Under the pieces are notes generated by a model. The model was not told where the DNA came from. It ran no database searches and worked only from the letters and a program-made list of their open reading frames with translations. Of a DNA stretch of 64,000 nucleotides, positions 11,491 to 21,195 are shown piece after piece. The first letter of the stretch is position 1, and the number at the start of each line of letters is the position of its first letter. The stretch comes from Antedon mediterranea (lineage: Eukaryota; Echinodermata; Crinoidea; Comatulida; Antedonidae), in NCBI RefSeq assembly GCF_964355755.1, contig NC_092672.1, positions 4,528,001 through 4,592,000 on the forward strand, written 5' to 3'. Both the position numbers and the translations under genes were made by a program.

Positions 11491-11584
11491 CACTGACCAT
11501 ATGGCTCTTGAAGCAGGTTTTGTGACTATGATCTTCCATCAAATTTAAATCTTTGAATCTCCAAAATTAACAATCTGTAGTTAC

Positions 11585-11875
11585 TGTATAATAGTATAAT
11601 AGTTCATTCTTATAATAGCACATATAAGCATGCTCTCAAGGCGCTGCACATTATGAACCCAGTCATTTTTTGGATCAAATACTGGAAACATACTCCCATA
11701 ATGCAGCTAGTAATCAGTGCAAAGTTGTGTCTTGATCTAACCCATTTGTATCCTACAGGAAACTGACAGTAAAGTGTCTTGCCTAAAGGATACAAGCAAT
11801 GTGCCGAGAGTTGGATTCGAACCACAATCTCACGATCAGTAATTCAACACACTGCGCCACACGCCCTTATATAAT
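11585..11875 (-). mobile_element. tRNA-derived SINE
   Basis: On the minus strand: A-box-like GTGTGGCGCAGTGTG, B box TGGTTCGAATCC, then TCGGCACATTGCTTG, TTTAGGCAAGACACTTTACT, a ~130-nt body, and the tail CAGCGCCTTGAGAGCATG with TACTATTATAC repeats. The layout (tRNA head, body, LINE-like GCGC...ATT tail) is typical of tRNA-derived SINEs. It begins only a few bases downstream of the USP30 stop codon, so it probably forms part of that 3' UTR. Confidence 0.75.
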
Positions 11876-11882
11876 ATACGTA

Positions 11883-12096
11883 TTATTGTCTTTCATAGTA
11901 CAGCATGTATGCCTTCTGAGAGAGCATTTCTGATGTCCTTGCACTTCTCACACTCCTATCAGATATACACAGCCAGTCCTTACTTGCCTCTTCACCAATA
12001 CCTGGTGATCTCCGATAAGTTAAAAAATGACCAGAATAAGCATCTCCGACATGCACGATGGCTGCCATCAATTTGAAAGAATCCGACGTTGTAGAT
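11883..12096 (-). CDS. USP30: USP30 exon 9 (His box, catalytic Ser, stop)
   Basis: Acceptor tcttctag; one base completes an Arg codon, then STTSDSFKLMAAIVHVGDAY and SGHFLTYRRSP. H405 and S427 lie here. The end, AYMLYYERQ, matches the vertebrate AYLLFYERV. A nearer acceptor-like cag upstream (before AAACATC) would break the frame, which is why this start was chosen. Confidence 0.9.
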
Positions 12097-15000
12097 CTAG
12101 AAGATTTTATTGATGTTTCTGTTTTAGAATATTTGTATTTGTTATCAGAGGCGCCTTGAAGCTAAGGTGGTTTCACCTTGTGAGGCGCCTCTGTGTAAAA
12201 TATTTAATTAAACATAATAAAAACAGTAAACAATGCATTATACTATTATTCATTAATTAATTAATTAATTAATTGGTTACATTCGTAACTAAATTAAGCT
12301 GTCTCTTGTTTCATTTCATTTCATTATTTATTTGGTCTATTTAAGTATATACAACACAAAAAAAAACTGAAATTGGGGAGACAAGGGTCAACCTAAGTGA
12401 ACCTAATCACTGTAGCTGAGCCGGTTGACCCAACCCCAAAGTCAGTTTACACATAAAAGACATAAAGACAAAATACAGTTACACCGAATCAAAATGAATA
12501 TGAACTTTTCTAATGAAGGCTGATGGGCTTTCTTTTTTGTTGTAGTAAAAAATACATAAAAAGGTCAATTCTTTTATTCTATTCTTTTATGCATCTTTTT
12601 ATTGACATGAGTAGGGCGGACAAGCATTCATAATAGGGAGGCTTCGCAACCTTACGAATACGATAACGAAAACGGATACGTCATACATTTGTGAAACTTT
12701 TGAGATGATCCCCATTTCATATTCGTAAAGCGTATTCGTGTTGACGAATATCACCAGTCATATTCGTAACTACAAAACGAGTATAGTTTTTGATCTATTT
12801 TGCACATTTTGCATTTGAATCAGGAATGATTCATGATTATAATATAATTATAGATTTATTGAAAGTAATTTACTAAAGTAATTTACTAAATGCCAGGTCA
12901 ATTTTGATAAATAGCAGTTTTTAAAGTCCTTACTCGCTTTGATGTTATGCTAGGCCTAGGCAGCCAAGCACCAGGCAACACGTACCTGCGCTTTGCTCAA
13001 ATTTACCGCAGTCATGTTTTGGACGGCGGCCTCAATATTTCGATACCATGCGAAACAGATTTTTACTGGCTTACGAAAACGAATACGTGTGCGTGACGTA
13101 TCCGTTTCGTTATCGTATTCGTAAGATTGCGAAACCTCTCTATTATTTAGCCACTAGAGACGGATACCAAAATAATAATGCATAACATCACTATAAAACA
13201 GTAAATTTCTATAGTAAGTTGTAGGTTGTAATTAGAAACCCAATACCATGCATGAAAGTTCAGGTCAGGTTAGTGTCTGTGTGATACAAAAGCACCACAT
13301 GTGATGCTGTATCATAGTAGTTGCCTATGACACTGGACAAATTTTGATACATTACAAAATACTGTTATTCTAAAGTTTAAAATCATTACCTGCGAATTTC
13401 TGTTTTGTTAATTGCACAATTACTTATTTTTTGTTTATCCTTTATATGATGATTAGGTAACGAACCAATACTGCAGTAATGTAATCGATGACATGGCAAC
13501 ATTGTTGAACCAATAAATCGTACAGTACTTTTCCTACAAATAGAAAAATAGAAAAAACATTTGGTAAAGAGTAATTTATCGGGCATCTTTATCTAGACAT
13601 AACTAGGAACCACAAAAATAGTAATGTTTTTTATTTTATTTAATTCATTAAATTTTTAATTCTAATTTTTTTGTGCTTTATTTTATTTTGTTTATCTTTA
13701 TAAATTATATTTATTTTAATTTAATTTTAATAGTTACATGTTTATGTCTTGTCATATTGTATTTTTGTGAGGGTCCCTAATGATCAGGATGGATGGAACC
13801 ACCATCGTAAAATATTGTTTAAAACAAAACAAAATATATGGAGTAAACATTTTATTTGCAATACTTACTTTATTGTCTTATTAATAGTTTTATCATTAAC
13901 TTTCATTCTTTTCCGTTTCTTAAGCAACTGTGTCTCGGAAAAAGCATGCATATTTAAATGTTCTGGATATTGAACGTATTCGTCCTTCCTTATTGGAGCA
14001 CCGTTTGCTTGCCAGCTCATTCTTTGTAAATGAATACAAAGGCATTGTGGTACCTGCAAAAAAAACCCAAATTTTTTCTTGATTTCTTAAGGCAGAATAT
14101 GTTTACCTCTTTGGTTTGGATAATAGGTTGAACTTTTTACAATAATAATACAATGACTTTATGGAGACAAGTGAAACCTCTATTAAGGGGACAAGAACAA
14201 GGAGAAATACAGGTTTTAACACTACAACAAACCACTATTCAAGGGACTGACACTTTGTTGAGACCCAAAGATCTCTCCTTAATAAAGAGTTCTACTGTAT
14301 AGCCAAGGTGTTTTTTTTTCTTGCTCATATTTAAAAATCTCATTTATATAATATTTATAAAAAGGTGAGTTTGTTTAAAGTTTAAATTTTTCTAATTTGC
14401 ATTTCCAACTATCCAACAGCAAATATAACGCTTTCTAACACCAATTCTCATACGAGGCTTATGTATTGACCATCAGAAAAATCTGGATTGAGACAGGATT
14501 TGAACCCATGACTCTGAGATTGGCAAGCAAGCATGTCACAGTGCCACATCATTTCAACACTCCTGTTTTATATTTACCTTACTTATAGTCATCTGTTTTT
14601 TAAATATCTTCCTTACATCTGGCCAATTATCTTGATCTTCTCTAATTCTCGTTCTACCTAGTTTCCCAGAACACTTGAGACATGTGACGTCTTGTACTAG
14701 TTCTGATTGGGTGAAAGTTTGCAACAGATCTTCGAGAGTAATAGTACCCCAGGATTGGGTTGGAATTGGTAATGATAAGGTGTCAAATGTTGTCAGGGAA
14801 ATAGGTTTCTGTAGACAAAATTCATTTATGTTAATATTTGTTGATTTTAGTTGATTATATAAATTATATACATTAATGAATAATATTCCAGACTCCAATA
14901 TGTCTCCTCTTTTTAAAAAACAGGAGATGGAAAATTATAAGTTAAACAAAGTCTTATTTGAAGCTTACAACCCTGAAAACTACATCAGGATTGATCTTGG

Positions 15001-17635
15001 GATTGGAAGGCGAGCACATAACCACCAAGCTACTCCAATTTACTGTATTGTACTGTATTATCTTTACATTTCAATTTATAAACAATTTACACTTACTTTT
15101 GTCTTACATAATGTACACGTTAAATGATTAGCTAACGATCCATGGAATGGTTGTTCCACACTAGCAGATACTTTCATCAATTGCAATTCAAATTTTGACT
15201 TCATATTGTGAACTAAAGCCTCTTTCTCTAACTAAAATAACAAAAGAAAAGAAAATATGATTAAAAAACTGTTTTAGATCAACCTGTTCTGTGGTTGGCT
15301 GAAACTTTCAAATTCAATCTGCTCTGTGATTGGTTGAAACTTTCAAATCAACCTGTCATGTGATTGGTCAAAACTTTCATATTCAATCTGCCATCTGATT
15401 GGTTAAAAGTTTCACATTCAATCTGTCCTGTCATTGGTTGAAACTTTGATATTCAATCTGTCCTGTCATTGCTTGAAACTTTCATATTTAATCTGTCATT
15501 TGATTGGTTAAAAGTTTCACATTTAATCTGTCCTGTCGTTGGTTGAAACGTTGATATTCAATCTGTCATGCGATTGGTTAAAAGTTTCACAATAAATCTG
15601 TCCTGTGTTTGGTTGAAACTTTCCAATTCAATCTGCCCTGGTTTATTGAAACTTTTTCTTTCAAAAATTCAAGAAGCTAAAACAATCAAATTCAGTTTAC
15701 AATTCAATAAACTTACATATAATAGTGATGGCTGAAACAAAGATATATGTGAGGCTAGATGCTGTTGATTAGAATCAAGTTCTGAGATGATGAACTGAAA
15801 CAATTCATGTGCATCCTGCAAAGGAATATATTTGCATATAATTAACACATAATTAAGAACAAGTGCGTTTCCACAGTGCATCACTTTGACAGGCTTACAT
15901 TTATAAACAGAAGAATTTTCACTCTTACAATCATAATGTTTTTGTTTTGTTAATTATGCTGAACTCTTTTACACTTAAATTACTCAAATGTCAAATGCAC
16001 CTGGCTATATACAATAAGCAAATTAGGTGATATTTACATACATTATAAAAGTGTGTATTTATGTTTGACATACCTGTTGCCCTCCATACCACCAGTTAGA
16101 TTCATGGAGCACATCCAGCAATTTTTGCGGAGAATTTGTTGCTGTTATTTCATTAGTATTGACAGCTGAAAAACAATGTTCATTTTTCAATATACATAAT
16201 TTAATATTCTGGGGTGTTAGGGCTATACTGTACTTGAATCTTGTTCAGTTTCAGGTTTTTGCTTCCTCAACAAGGTCAATAAATAATCAATAATGCCAAT
16301 TACAGTAGTAAAAGTGGACACAGTGGTCAAGCACCAGAAACACATGTATTACAGTATGTTGTGGTCATTAGAAAAAATAAAAAAAATAAAAGAATTCCTT
16401 AAACCTTTTAGTAGTTTTAATAGCATGAATGCTAGTTTGTGATTTCCTTCCAAATGATCTAGCCATCGAATAAACGGTCTGCAGGCTGCCAAACTTTGAA
16501 TGATTGTGTTTAAGTAACAAGTATTGCCAAGATTCTCTAAACCAGCTACCTTTCCTACAGTGAATGAATAAATGAATAAACAATTTTGTTAACGTGGTAA
16601 TGCACTTGTCAATTGTATGACCCACTATATGACCCCCGGCAGAGGTGCGTCATTTGTCCGATGTGCGTCATACTTTTGAATACCATGACGCACCCGTGCG
16701 TCAAAAAGGTGACTTACCTTTAGGTGACCATGACGCACCCATTTTGACGCACTGTGACCATGTTGTTTATGATATGGTGGGTGGTAAAGTGACGGACATT
16801 GACACACCTTGTTCATTGATGTGACGTACCATCTAGGTTTTTTGACGCACCACTGCGTCAGTAATTATTTGTAAATGACGCACCCATGACGCACCTCTCC
16901 CGGGGGTCGTATAGTGAGTCATACAATTGACAAGTGCATAATACATTACAATGTCAATATTGACCGTGTGTACCGTAACATTGATATGCTTAGTCATGTT
17001 TATAGGCTGTAGAGAAAGCCTCTTCTTAAATTTAAGGCCGAAGCTACTACTAGGCCCTAGCCTAGCAGTCCAGTAGTAGTCTAGGCTAGGCCAAATACAC
17101 GAAAATTGTATCTTCCTATTATTAGACCCTAATAAATAAGGATAATATTAATAATTTAGGATACTAGGCCCCATCGTTCACATTCTTTAATTGTTGACTT
17201 GGCCCTTGGCTACTTACCTACTCTACTGGTCTGGGATAGGCCAACGAAGACCTTATGTTATGCGCGATTTGAACGATTTGCGCAATTTGAAATTGCGCAA
17301 TTTGAAACACATGTTTCAATTCAAATTGCGCAAGGATTTTTTTTGCGCAATTTCAAATTGCGCAAATCGTTCAAATCGCGCATAACACCTTATTCGTCTA
17401 GGCCTCACAGAGGGTCTACCGCGCCTAGCCTAGAGGCCTAACTTGTAGCCTAGGGCCGCCTACTAGGCCTAGGCCCTACTACTACTACTAGCTAGCCTAG
17501 TAGGCCTATAATAAACTTTTACTCACGACGTTTCCCTTTTGTTTCGTCAGGACCACAGAATATATAAGCAGCAACTGCTGACACTGCTAGTGTTGCCAAC
17601 CCGGTAAGAAATGCTAACTTTTCATGATTTATCAT
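11883..17635 (-). CDS. USP30: USP30, mitochondrial ubiquitin carboxyl-terminal hydrolase 30 (complete, 9 exons)
   Basis: USP30 is a deubiquitinase tethered to the mitochondrial outer membrane. It removes ubiquitin from mitochondrial proteins and opposes PINK1/Parkin mitophagy. Exons (minus strand): 17527-17635, 16405-16554, 16074-16165, 15717-15815, 15097-15231, 14578-14808, 13869-14053, 13390-13533, 11883-12096. They total 1359 nt, 452 codons plus stop, and all phases fit; human USP30 has 517 residues. Residues 7-27 form a hydrophobic anchor followed by basic KGKRRK. The Cys box GLENLGNTCYLNTIIQSLA puts the nucleophile at C49; the His box GDAYSGHFLTYRR gives H405; the third triad position is S427 in WLCISD, the unusual Ser of USP30. 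CxxC pairs at 189/192 and 238/241 should bind zinc. DAHELF and LPQCLC-type (VPQCLCIHLQRMSW) motifs also match. The vertebrate Pro-rich insert before the His box is shorter here. Confidence 0.93.
12305..12445 (-). repeat. Dispersed repeat with ATGAAATGAAAT tail (copy 2)
   Basis: Reverse-complement relative of 2195-2345: it shares GGTTCACTTAGGTTGACCC, TTGTCTCCCCAATTTCAG and the AATGAAATGAAATG tail. Inserted in USP30 intron 8. Confidence 0.65.
12630..13146. mobile_element. 517-bp MITE with ~50-bp terminal inverted repeats
   Basis: Left end ATAATAGGGAGGCTTCGCAA, then CTTACGAATACGATAACG; the right end is its complement with a few mismatches (…CGAAACCTCTCTATTAT). The interior has further cgtattcg words in both orientations and no coding potential. 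No clear target-site duplication was seen. It lies in USP30 intron 8. Confidence 0.8.
13390..13533 (-). CDS. USP30: USP30 exon 8
   Basis: 144 nt, acceptor tttgtag, donor AG|GTAATG, phase 2 both ends. It encodes KSTVRFIGSTMLPCHRLHYC and a Lys/Asn-rich stretch that stands in for the variable vertebrate insert before the His box. There is little sequence similarity, but splice sites and phase fit. Confidence 0.75.
13620..13830 (+). mobile_element. LINE 3' UTR/tail fragment
   Basis: Shares TTTGTGCTTTATTTTAT and GGATGGA(A)CCACC(A/C)TCGTAAAATATT with 18280-18365, ending in an A-rich tail. Probably the 3' tail of the same non-LTR family. Confidence 0.55.
13869..14053 (-). CDS. USP30: USP30 exon 7
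   Basis: 185 nt, acceptor tttgcag, donor AA|GTAAGT. It encodes VPQCLCIHLQRMSWQANGAP then IRKDEYVQYPEHLNM, matching the vertebrate LPQCLCIHLQRLSWSSHGTP and RHEHVQFNEFLMMD. A polylysine/arginine stretch (KKRKRMK) closes it. Confidence 0.92.
14170..14300. repeat. GGGGACA-type dispersed repeat
   Basis: CCTCTATTAAGGGGACA...CAAACCACTATTCAAGGGAC...TTGAGACCC...CTCCTTAATAAAGAGTTCTA. A fairly full copy of the family with weak inverted-repeat ends (ACCTCTATTAAGG / CCTTAATAAAGAG). Confidence 0.6.
14480..14550 (-). mobile_element. tRNA-like SINE head (relic)
   Basis: Minus-strand A-box-like TGGCACTGTGACATG and B box GGGTTCAAATCC about 40 nt apart. No tRNA cloverleaf closes, so this is a SINE or tRNA pseudogene, not a tRNA gene. 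Confidence 0.5.
14578..14808 (-). CDS. USP30: USP30 exon 6 (second zinc CxxC)
   Basis: 231 nt in phase 0, acceptor ctacag, donor AAG|GTAAAT. FDTLSLPIPTQSWGTITLED matches the vertebrate FDSLSLSIPAATWGHPLTLD. DVTCLKC supplies C238 and C241. Confidence 0.93.
15097..15231 (-). CDS. USP30: USP30 exon 5 (first zinc CxxC)
   Basis: 135 nt in phase 0, acceptor ttttag, donor GTAAGT. PFHGSLANHLTCTLCKTK corresponds to vertebrate PFHGRLTSNMVCKHCEHQ; the Cys residues are C189 and C192. Confidence 0.93.
15278..15655. repeat. 35-bp minisatellite (~11 copies) in USP30 intron 4
   Basis: Unit approx. AATCTGTCCTGTGATTGG followed by TTGAAACTTTCATATTC, with many point differences between copies, so it is an old array. 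It carries repeated GATTGGTT (inverted CCAAT) words. Confidence 0.85.
15717..15815 (-). CDS. USP30: USP30 exon 4 (DAHELF motif)
   Basis: 99 nt in phase 0, acceptor tgcag, donor TAT|GTAAGT. It begins with DAHELFQFIISELDSNQQHL, the USP Gln box continuation (vertebrate EEQDAHELFHVITSSLE). Confidence 0.93.
16074..16165 (-). CDS. USP30: USP30 exon 3
   Basis: 92 nt, acceptor tttcag, donor CAG|GTATGT. It encodes VNTNEITATNSPQKLLDVLH then ESNWWYGGQQ; vertebrates have LLDVLRMYRWQISSFEEQ here. Confidence 0.88.
16405..16554 (-). CDS. USP30: USP30 exon 2 (catalytic Cys box)
   Basis: 150 nt, acceptor actgtag, donor G|GTTTAA. VAGLENLGNTCYLNTIIQSL, then AACRPFIRWLDHLEGNHKL. The nucleophile is C49. Human has GLVNLGNTCFMNSLLQGLSA and FIRWLEE. 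Confidence 0.93.
16600..16939. mobile_element. 340-bp MITE with ~55-bp inverted ends and TGACGCACC sub-repeats
   Basis: Left end ATGCACTTGTCAATTGTATG then ACCCACTATATGACCCCCGG; right end is its complement (GTGAGTCATACAATTGAC, AAGTGCAT). The interior is packed with TGACGCAC / GTGCGTCA in both orientations, about a dozen times. It is more CpG-rich than its surroundings. Inserted in USP30 intron 1. Confidence 0.85.
17250..17393. mobile_element. 130-bp hairpin MITE flanked by 7-bp direct repeats
   Basis: The element spans 17257-17386. Its arms are a perfect inverted repeat of about 43 bp, starting GTTATGCGCGATTTGAACG and continuing ATTTGCGCAATTTGAAATTG. Both sides carry the direct repeat ACCTTAT (17250-17256 and 17387-17393), read here as a target-site duplication. 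The perfect arms suggest recent insertion. USP30 intron 1. Confidence 0.85.
17394..17520. other. TAGGCC-rich segment of USP30 intron 1
   Basis: Dense CCTAGCCTAG, CTAGGCCTAGGCC and (CTA)n words, with related ones at 17030-17095. Could be simple sequence or regulatory; it holds no exon. Confidence 0.4.
17527..17635 (-). CDS. USP30: USP30 exon 1 (start codon and membrane anchor)
   Basis: ATG at 17633-17635, 36 codons plus one base, donor C|GTGAGT. The peptide MINHEKLAFLTGLATLAVSA then VAAYIFCGPDETKGKR gives a hydrophobic segment at residues 7-27 with positive charge on the C-terminal side. This is the mitochondrial outer-membrane anchor of USP30. The N-terminal leader is shorter than in human, where the anchor is at 36-56. 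Confidence 0.9.
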
Positions 17636-17697
17636 AATTATTTGTTAAAAAACAACATCAACGTGTGTCGTCGAAAAACATCACATCGGAGCTCTAT

Positions 17698-17705
17698 TAT
17701 TTATA
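17698..17705 (-). promoter_or_regulatory. USP30: Candidate TATA box of USP30
   Basis: Minus-strand TATAAATA lies 63 bases upstream of the ATG. A start about 30 bases downstream would leave a 5' leader of roughly 30 nt. Position fits, but the surrounding DNA is AT-rich, so chance is possible. Confidence 0.35.
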
Positions 17706-18099
17706 CCGTTTCGGTAGATTGAACATAATCGACTATATCATTTCTACTGAGCAAAATTGGACATACCAAAAGTAGACTTCAGATATGTTAGACCTAATAT
17801 TATGGAACGCCAATAGTGCCTTCGGTAGAAATTTCCGCTCTTTTATCATTTTGGGATTTGTAAAAATGTGTTAACACAGGGACAAATCCAAGACTTTTTG
17901 AACAGGGGAGCACTAACATATATCAAAAGGAGGAGCATGTGCCCTTATTCCCTTTAGCTTTTCCCCAGTAAACAAGGGCAATGAAACTATATATAATATA
18001 TATTATTATATTCTTGCTCCTCAATCTATCTCTCAATTACTTGCTAAGATCTAATGGCCGCATGGCCACACGGCAGATCACTAACGGTGATCTTATACA

Positions 18100-18370
18100 G
18101 TTTTTTAGCTTCAATGCTCCAACTTTTTTAAATTCTCTTTCTTTAGATATCTGACTTGCTTCATCTTACTCTTCCTTTAAATTTCTGCTCAAGAACCATA
18201 TTCTTGTTTAGTTGCTTCTTTTGTCCTATCTTTTCTTCTGAGAGGGCCAATTTAATTTAATTTAATTCATTTAATTTTTGATTCTAAATTGTTTGTGCTT
18301 TATTTTATCTTCGGCTGGATGGACCACCCTCGTAAAATATTTTTGAAATAAACAAATAAATAAATACAGT
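18100..18370 (+). mobile_element. LINE 3'-end fragment with AAAT tail
   Basis: Frame from about 18112: FNAPTFLNSLSLDI, an in-frame stop, then LASSYSSFKFLLKNHI, a decayed version of the A-P-x-x-W-N-S-L-P...F-K-x-x-L-K reverse-transcriptase C-terminus. It ends GTAAAATATTTTTGAAAT and AAACAAATAAATAAATA. Lies between the USP30 promoter and the RIMBP 3' end. Confidence 0.6.
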
Positions 18371-19498
18371 AAATATAATAATTTCTATATTTTATTTTCC
18401 CTCAGTTTATTCAGCAAACAAATTTATAGACATGGCTAAAATGATTGAGACAAAATAAAAATACCCTGAAAAAAAATATCTATACAGATTTATAATGATT
18501 CAGACTTGATAATATAGAAAAAATGTATTAAATATTTTAGAAAATTCTGAAGCATTTGGATCTTAAAAAATTGTGAACTGCTGTACGCCATATTGCTAAC
18601 AGTAAACAATATATAACAGTATACGGTCAACAATAATAGTATGGGTATAATCATGGCATAATTATATATAAAAAATCTTTAAATATTGGGTTTATACAAC
18701 ATACATAGATTCTTTATTCATCCTTTCTTTTAAAGAGGTATTGTCTCTCAAAAATATGAAGACTAAAATCAGACTTGGAACACAGGCCATTTTGAAGTTT
18801 GAATAAAGGTAATCACTTCCGTAGGGAAAAAAAAAACAAGACAAAATAAACTTTAATGTCTCCAGCCATTTTAAATCTCCTTAATTTTTTATTTGTGTAA
18901 AAAATATATAAAAATTCCTATTTTTTAAATGTAATCCAACAATGCAAATAAAATAATAATAATAATAATGCTTTTTTGAGGATTTAAAAAAAAAACAAAA
19001 AATGTTGATTGACAATACTACATCTAGCAATTGCGCAGCCTACATGAATCTAGAATCTGTGTATGAGGTATAAAAAACAATATTTCTTACTGTGTTTGGA
19101 GAAAGAACTTAAACCTACCACCACAAATTGAAAGTAAGGTCATGCATTTAATAAATATATATTTGTGTAAAAAATTGTAATTTTGAATTGTTTTTTCCAT
19201 AGTGCATTTATATTGTTTATGCGGACATTTATCCTTAATCAGTAGCAAATAAAATAAAAATATGAAAAATTGAAATCGGCACATAGATTAAAAATTAATA
19301 GACCATAAAAGAAATCTGTATATGTTCACTATTAAATGGCAATTGTGATAGCTTCAGTAACTACTCCAATTTTCAAGTGGAAGCTTCCATTGTAAGCATG
19401 ACGTGATGTTTCTTTCCTAGTCTTAGTTGCAATTTTAGTGTGATCGTCTTTGCGACAGTCCAAGAAATTATAAATTTTGTAGTTTATTAAGCTACCTA

Positions 19499-19685
19499 AA
19501 GCTCTGTCTTCACTATCAAACTAGTTTGACCAGGGAGTAACTCCCTGGTTTGACAAACAAAGTGTGATGTGCACAAATATGGTAATGATATACCCAAATA
19601 TGGAAGTGATATGACATCATCATGTCCATATATGGGCACATCATATTTTTTTCTCACATAAAGTTTGATAGTGTAAACAGAGAAA
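19499..19685. mobile_element. MITE family 1 copy
   Basis: GCTCTGTCTTCACTATCAAA ... TTTGATAGTGTAAACAGAG, one mutation in each end. A duplicated GACCAGGGAGTAACTCCCTG palindrome is inserted near the left end. Confidence 0.85.
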
Positions 19686-21054
19686 GCAAACATAACTTCA
19701 AAATACCAACTTTACGGTACTTTCAATTTGTGATTGTAGATTTATTTCAATTTAATTTCAAATTATAATTTGTCTTCGACGCTGATAAGGAGTATAAAAA
19801 ATAGATTTTCTCAAACTCTTTTACTTAGAACCATAAAAACAAGGAATAAACCAGATTTACTAAAAAATCCAATATAAAATAAATATCAACAAAAATCAAA
19901 AATCATCAATATATCCCTGACGTTAGTAATGGTGATGATAATAATAAAAAGAAACATATTTAAAACCTATTTCTTGGGAATGCGTTAAAATTATATAATA
20001 CATTAGTTTTTGAAAGTATATAATATTCCTTTATGAAATACAAGACTTTAATACTGAAGTATTTTAAGAGATTGAAACTAGAAACTATTTTTGCTACAAA
20101 TATACATCAAATGATACTAGAATACATACACTCACACATTGAATTAAATACACATGTTTGCACCATGTTTCTGTACATATATTACAATGCAAGATATTAA
20201 CAATTATCTATGCATATTCATAAGTTATATATACATTATTCATTAGCATGCACCTTTGAAATTAACATGCTGTTTTGCATCTTTTTTAATGGCAACCAAA
20301 TGTACATATATATATGTACATCGCACATAGTATAAGCAACTTCTGAATTCAATATTACTAATAAATAATATCTACAATAAAAATAAAAGTTAGGTCTATA
20401 AAGAAAAAATTATATAACCAATGATTATTCGATCATATACGGTATGCAAATTATTTCATGAATAAACATGTGTTCATTCATGAATATTAATATATTCAAA
20501 TCTGTGGAATGTTATGGAAGACATACAGTTTGGCCAAGATTGAAACAGTAACGGAACCCAGTCGTATTCTTACTATATTTAAAATTGAAATCTTTCCCTC
20601 ATAATTATTATACAAATAGCAAATAAACAACAAGGTTTTACGTACAAACATTAACAAAAGACAATTTTATACAACATAACATTTCTACTATATATAAACA
20701 ATAAACAAATAAATTCGTTAAAATTGTTGCATCTCGTTTAAATTTCTTTCTAAAAATATATTTTTGTTTTCTAACGGGAAGAATTAGTAATTTTCATGCA
20801 TTTTATTTAATATATAGATGTTTCTGTATACTGTTTTATTCATTATTGGTTGGAAAGTGTTGAATATGTTTTAGATTAAGTAGTATATACTGTAGCACTA
20901 AATGAATATGAAATAAATATCTCAAAATGGCTGCCATAATACACATATTCATGTTTTTATCAATAAATAATTTGTGGCATAAATAGAATAATTTGATAAA
21001 ATTGTATTTTGAGGCTAGTAATGCATTGTATATGAAAATAAGATGCAATTAACA

Positions 21055-21195
21055 TATTCAAATATTCATGATATATTATTTAAACATTCATGATTTTAAA
21101 CATATCATTGAAATATTCATGATTTTAAAACATTCTCAAATATTCATGATTTCAAATATATTATTTAAATATTCATGATTTCTAGCATATCATTA
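21055..21195. repeat. Imperfect ~30-bp repeat with ATATTCATGATTT
   Basis: ATATTCATGAT or ACATTCATGAT followed by TT(T)(C/A)AAA repeats five to six times, in the presumed RIMBP 3' UTR. Confidence 0.6.

Noticed and set aside
11800-11870. tRNA gene
   Set aside because: A and B boxes are present but no complete cloverleaf; continuous with a SINE body and tail. The same applies to 5655-5690, 14480-14550 and 49285-49500.
12097-12130. Alternative acceptor cag upstream of USP30 exon 9
   Set aside because: It would enter in the wrong phase relative to exon 8; the tcttctag site keeps the frame and gives a sensible peptide.
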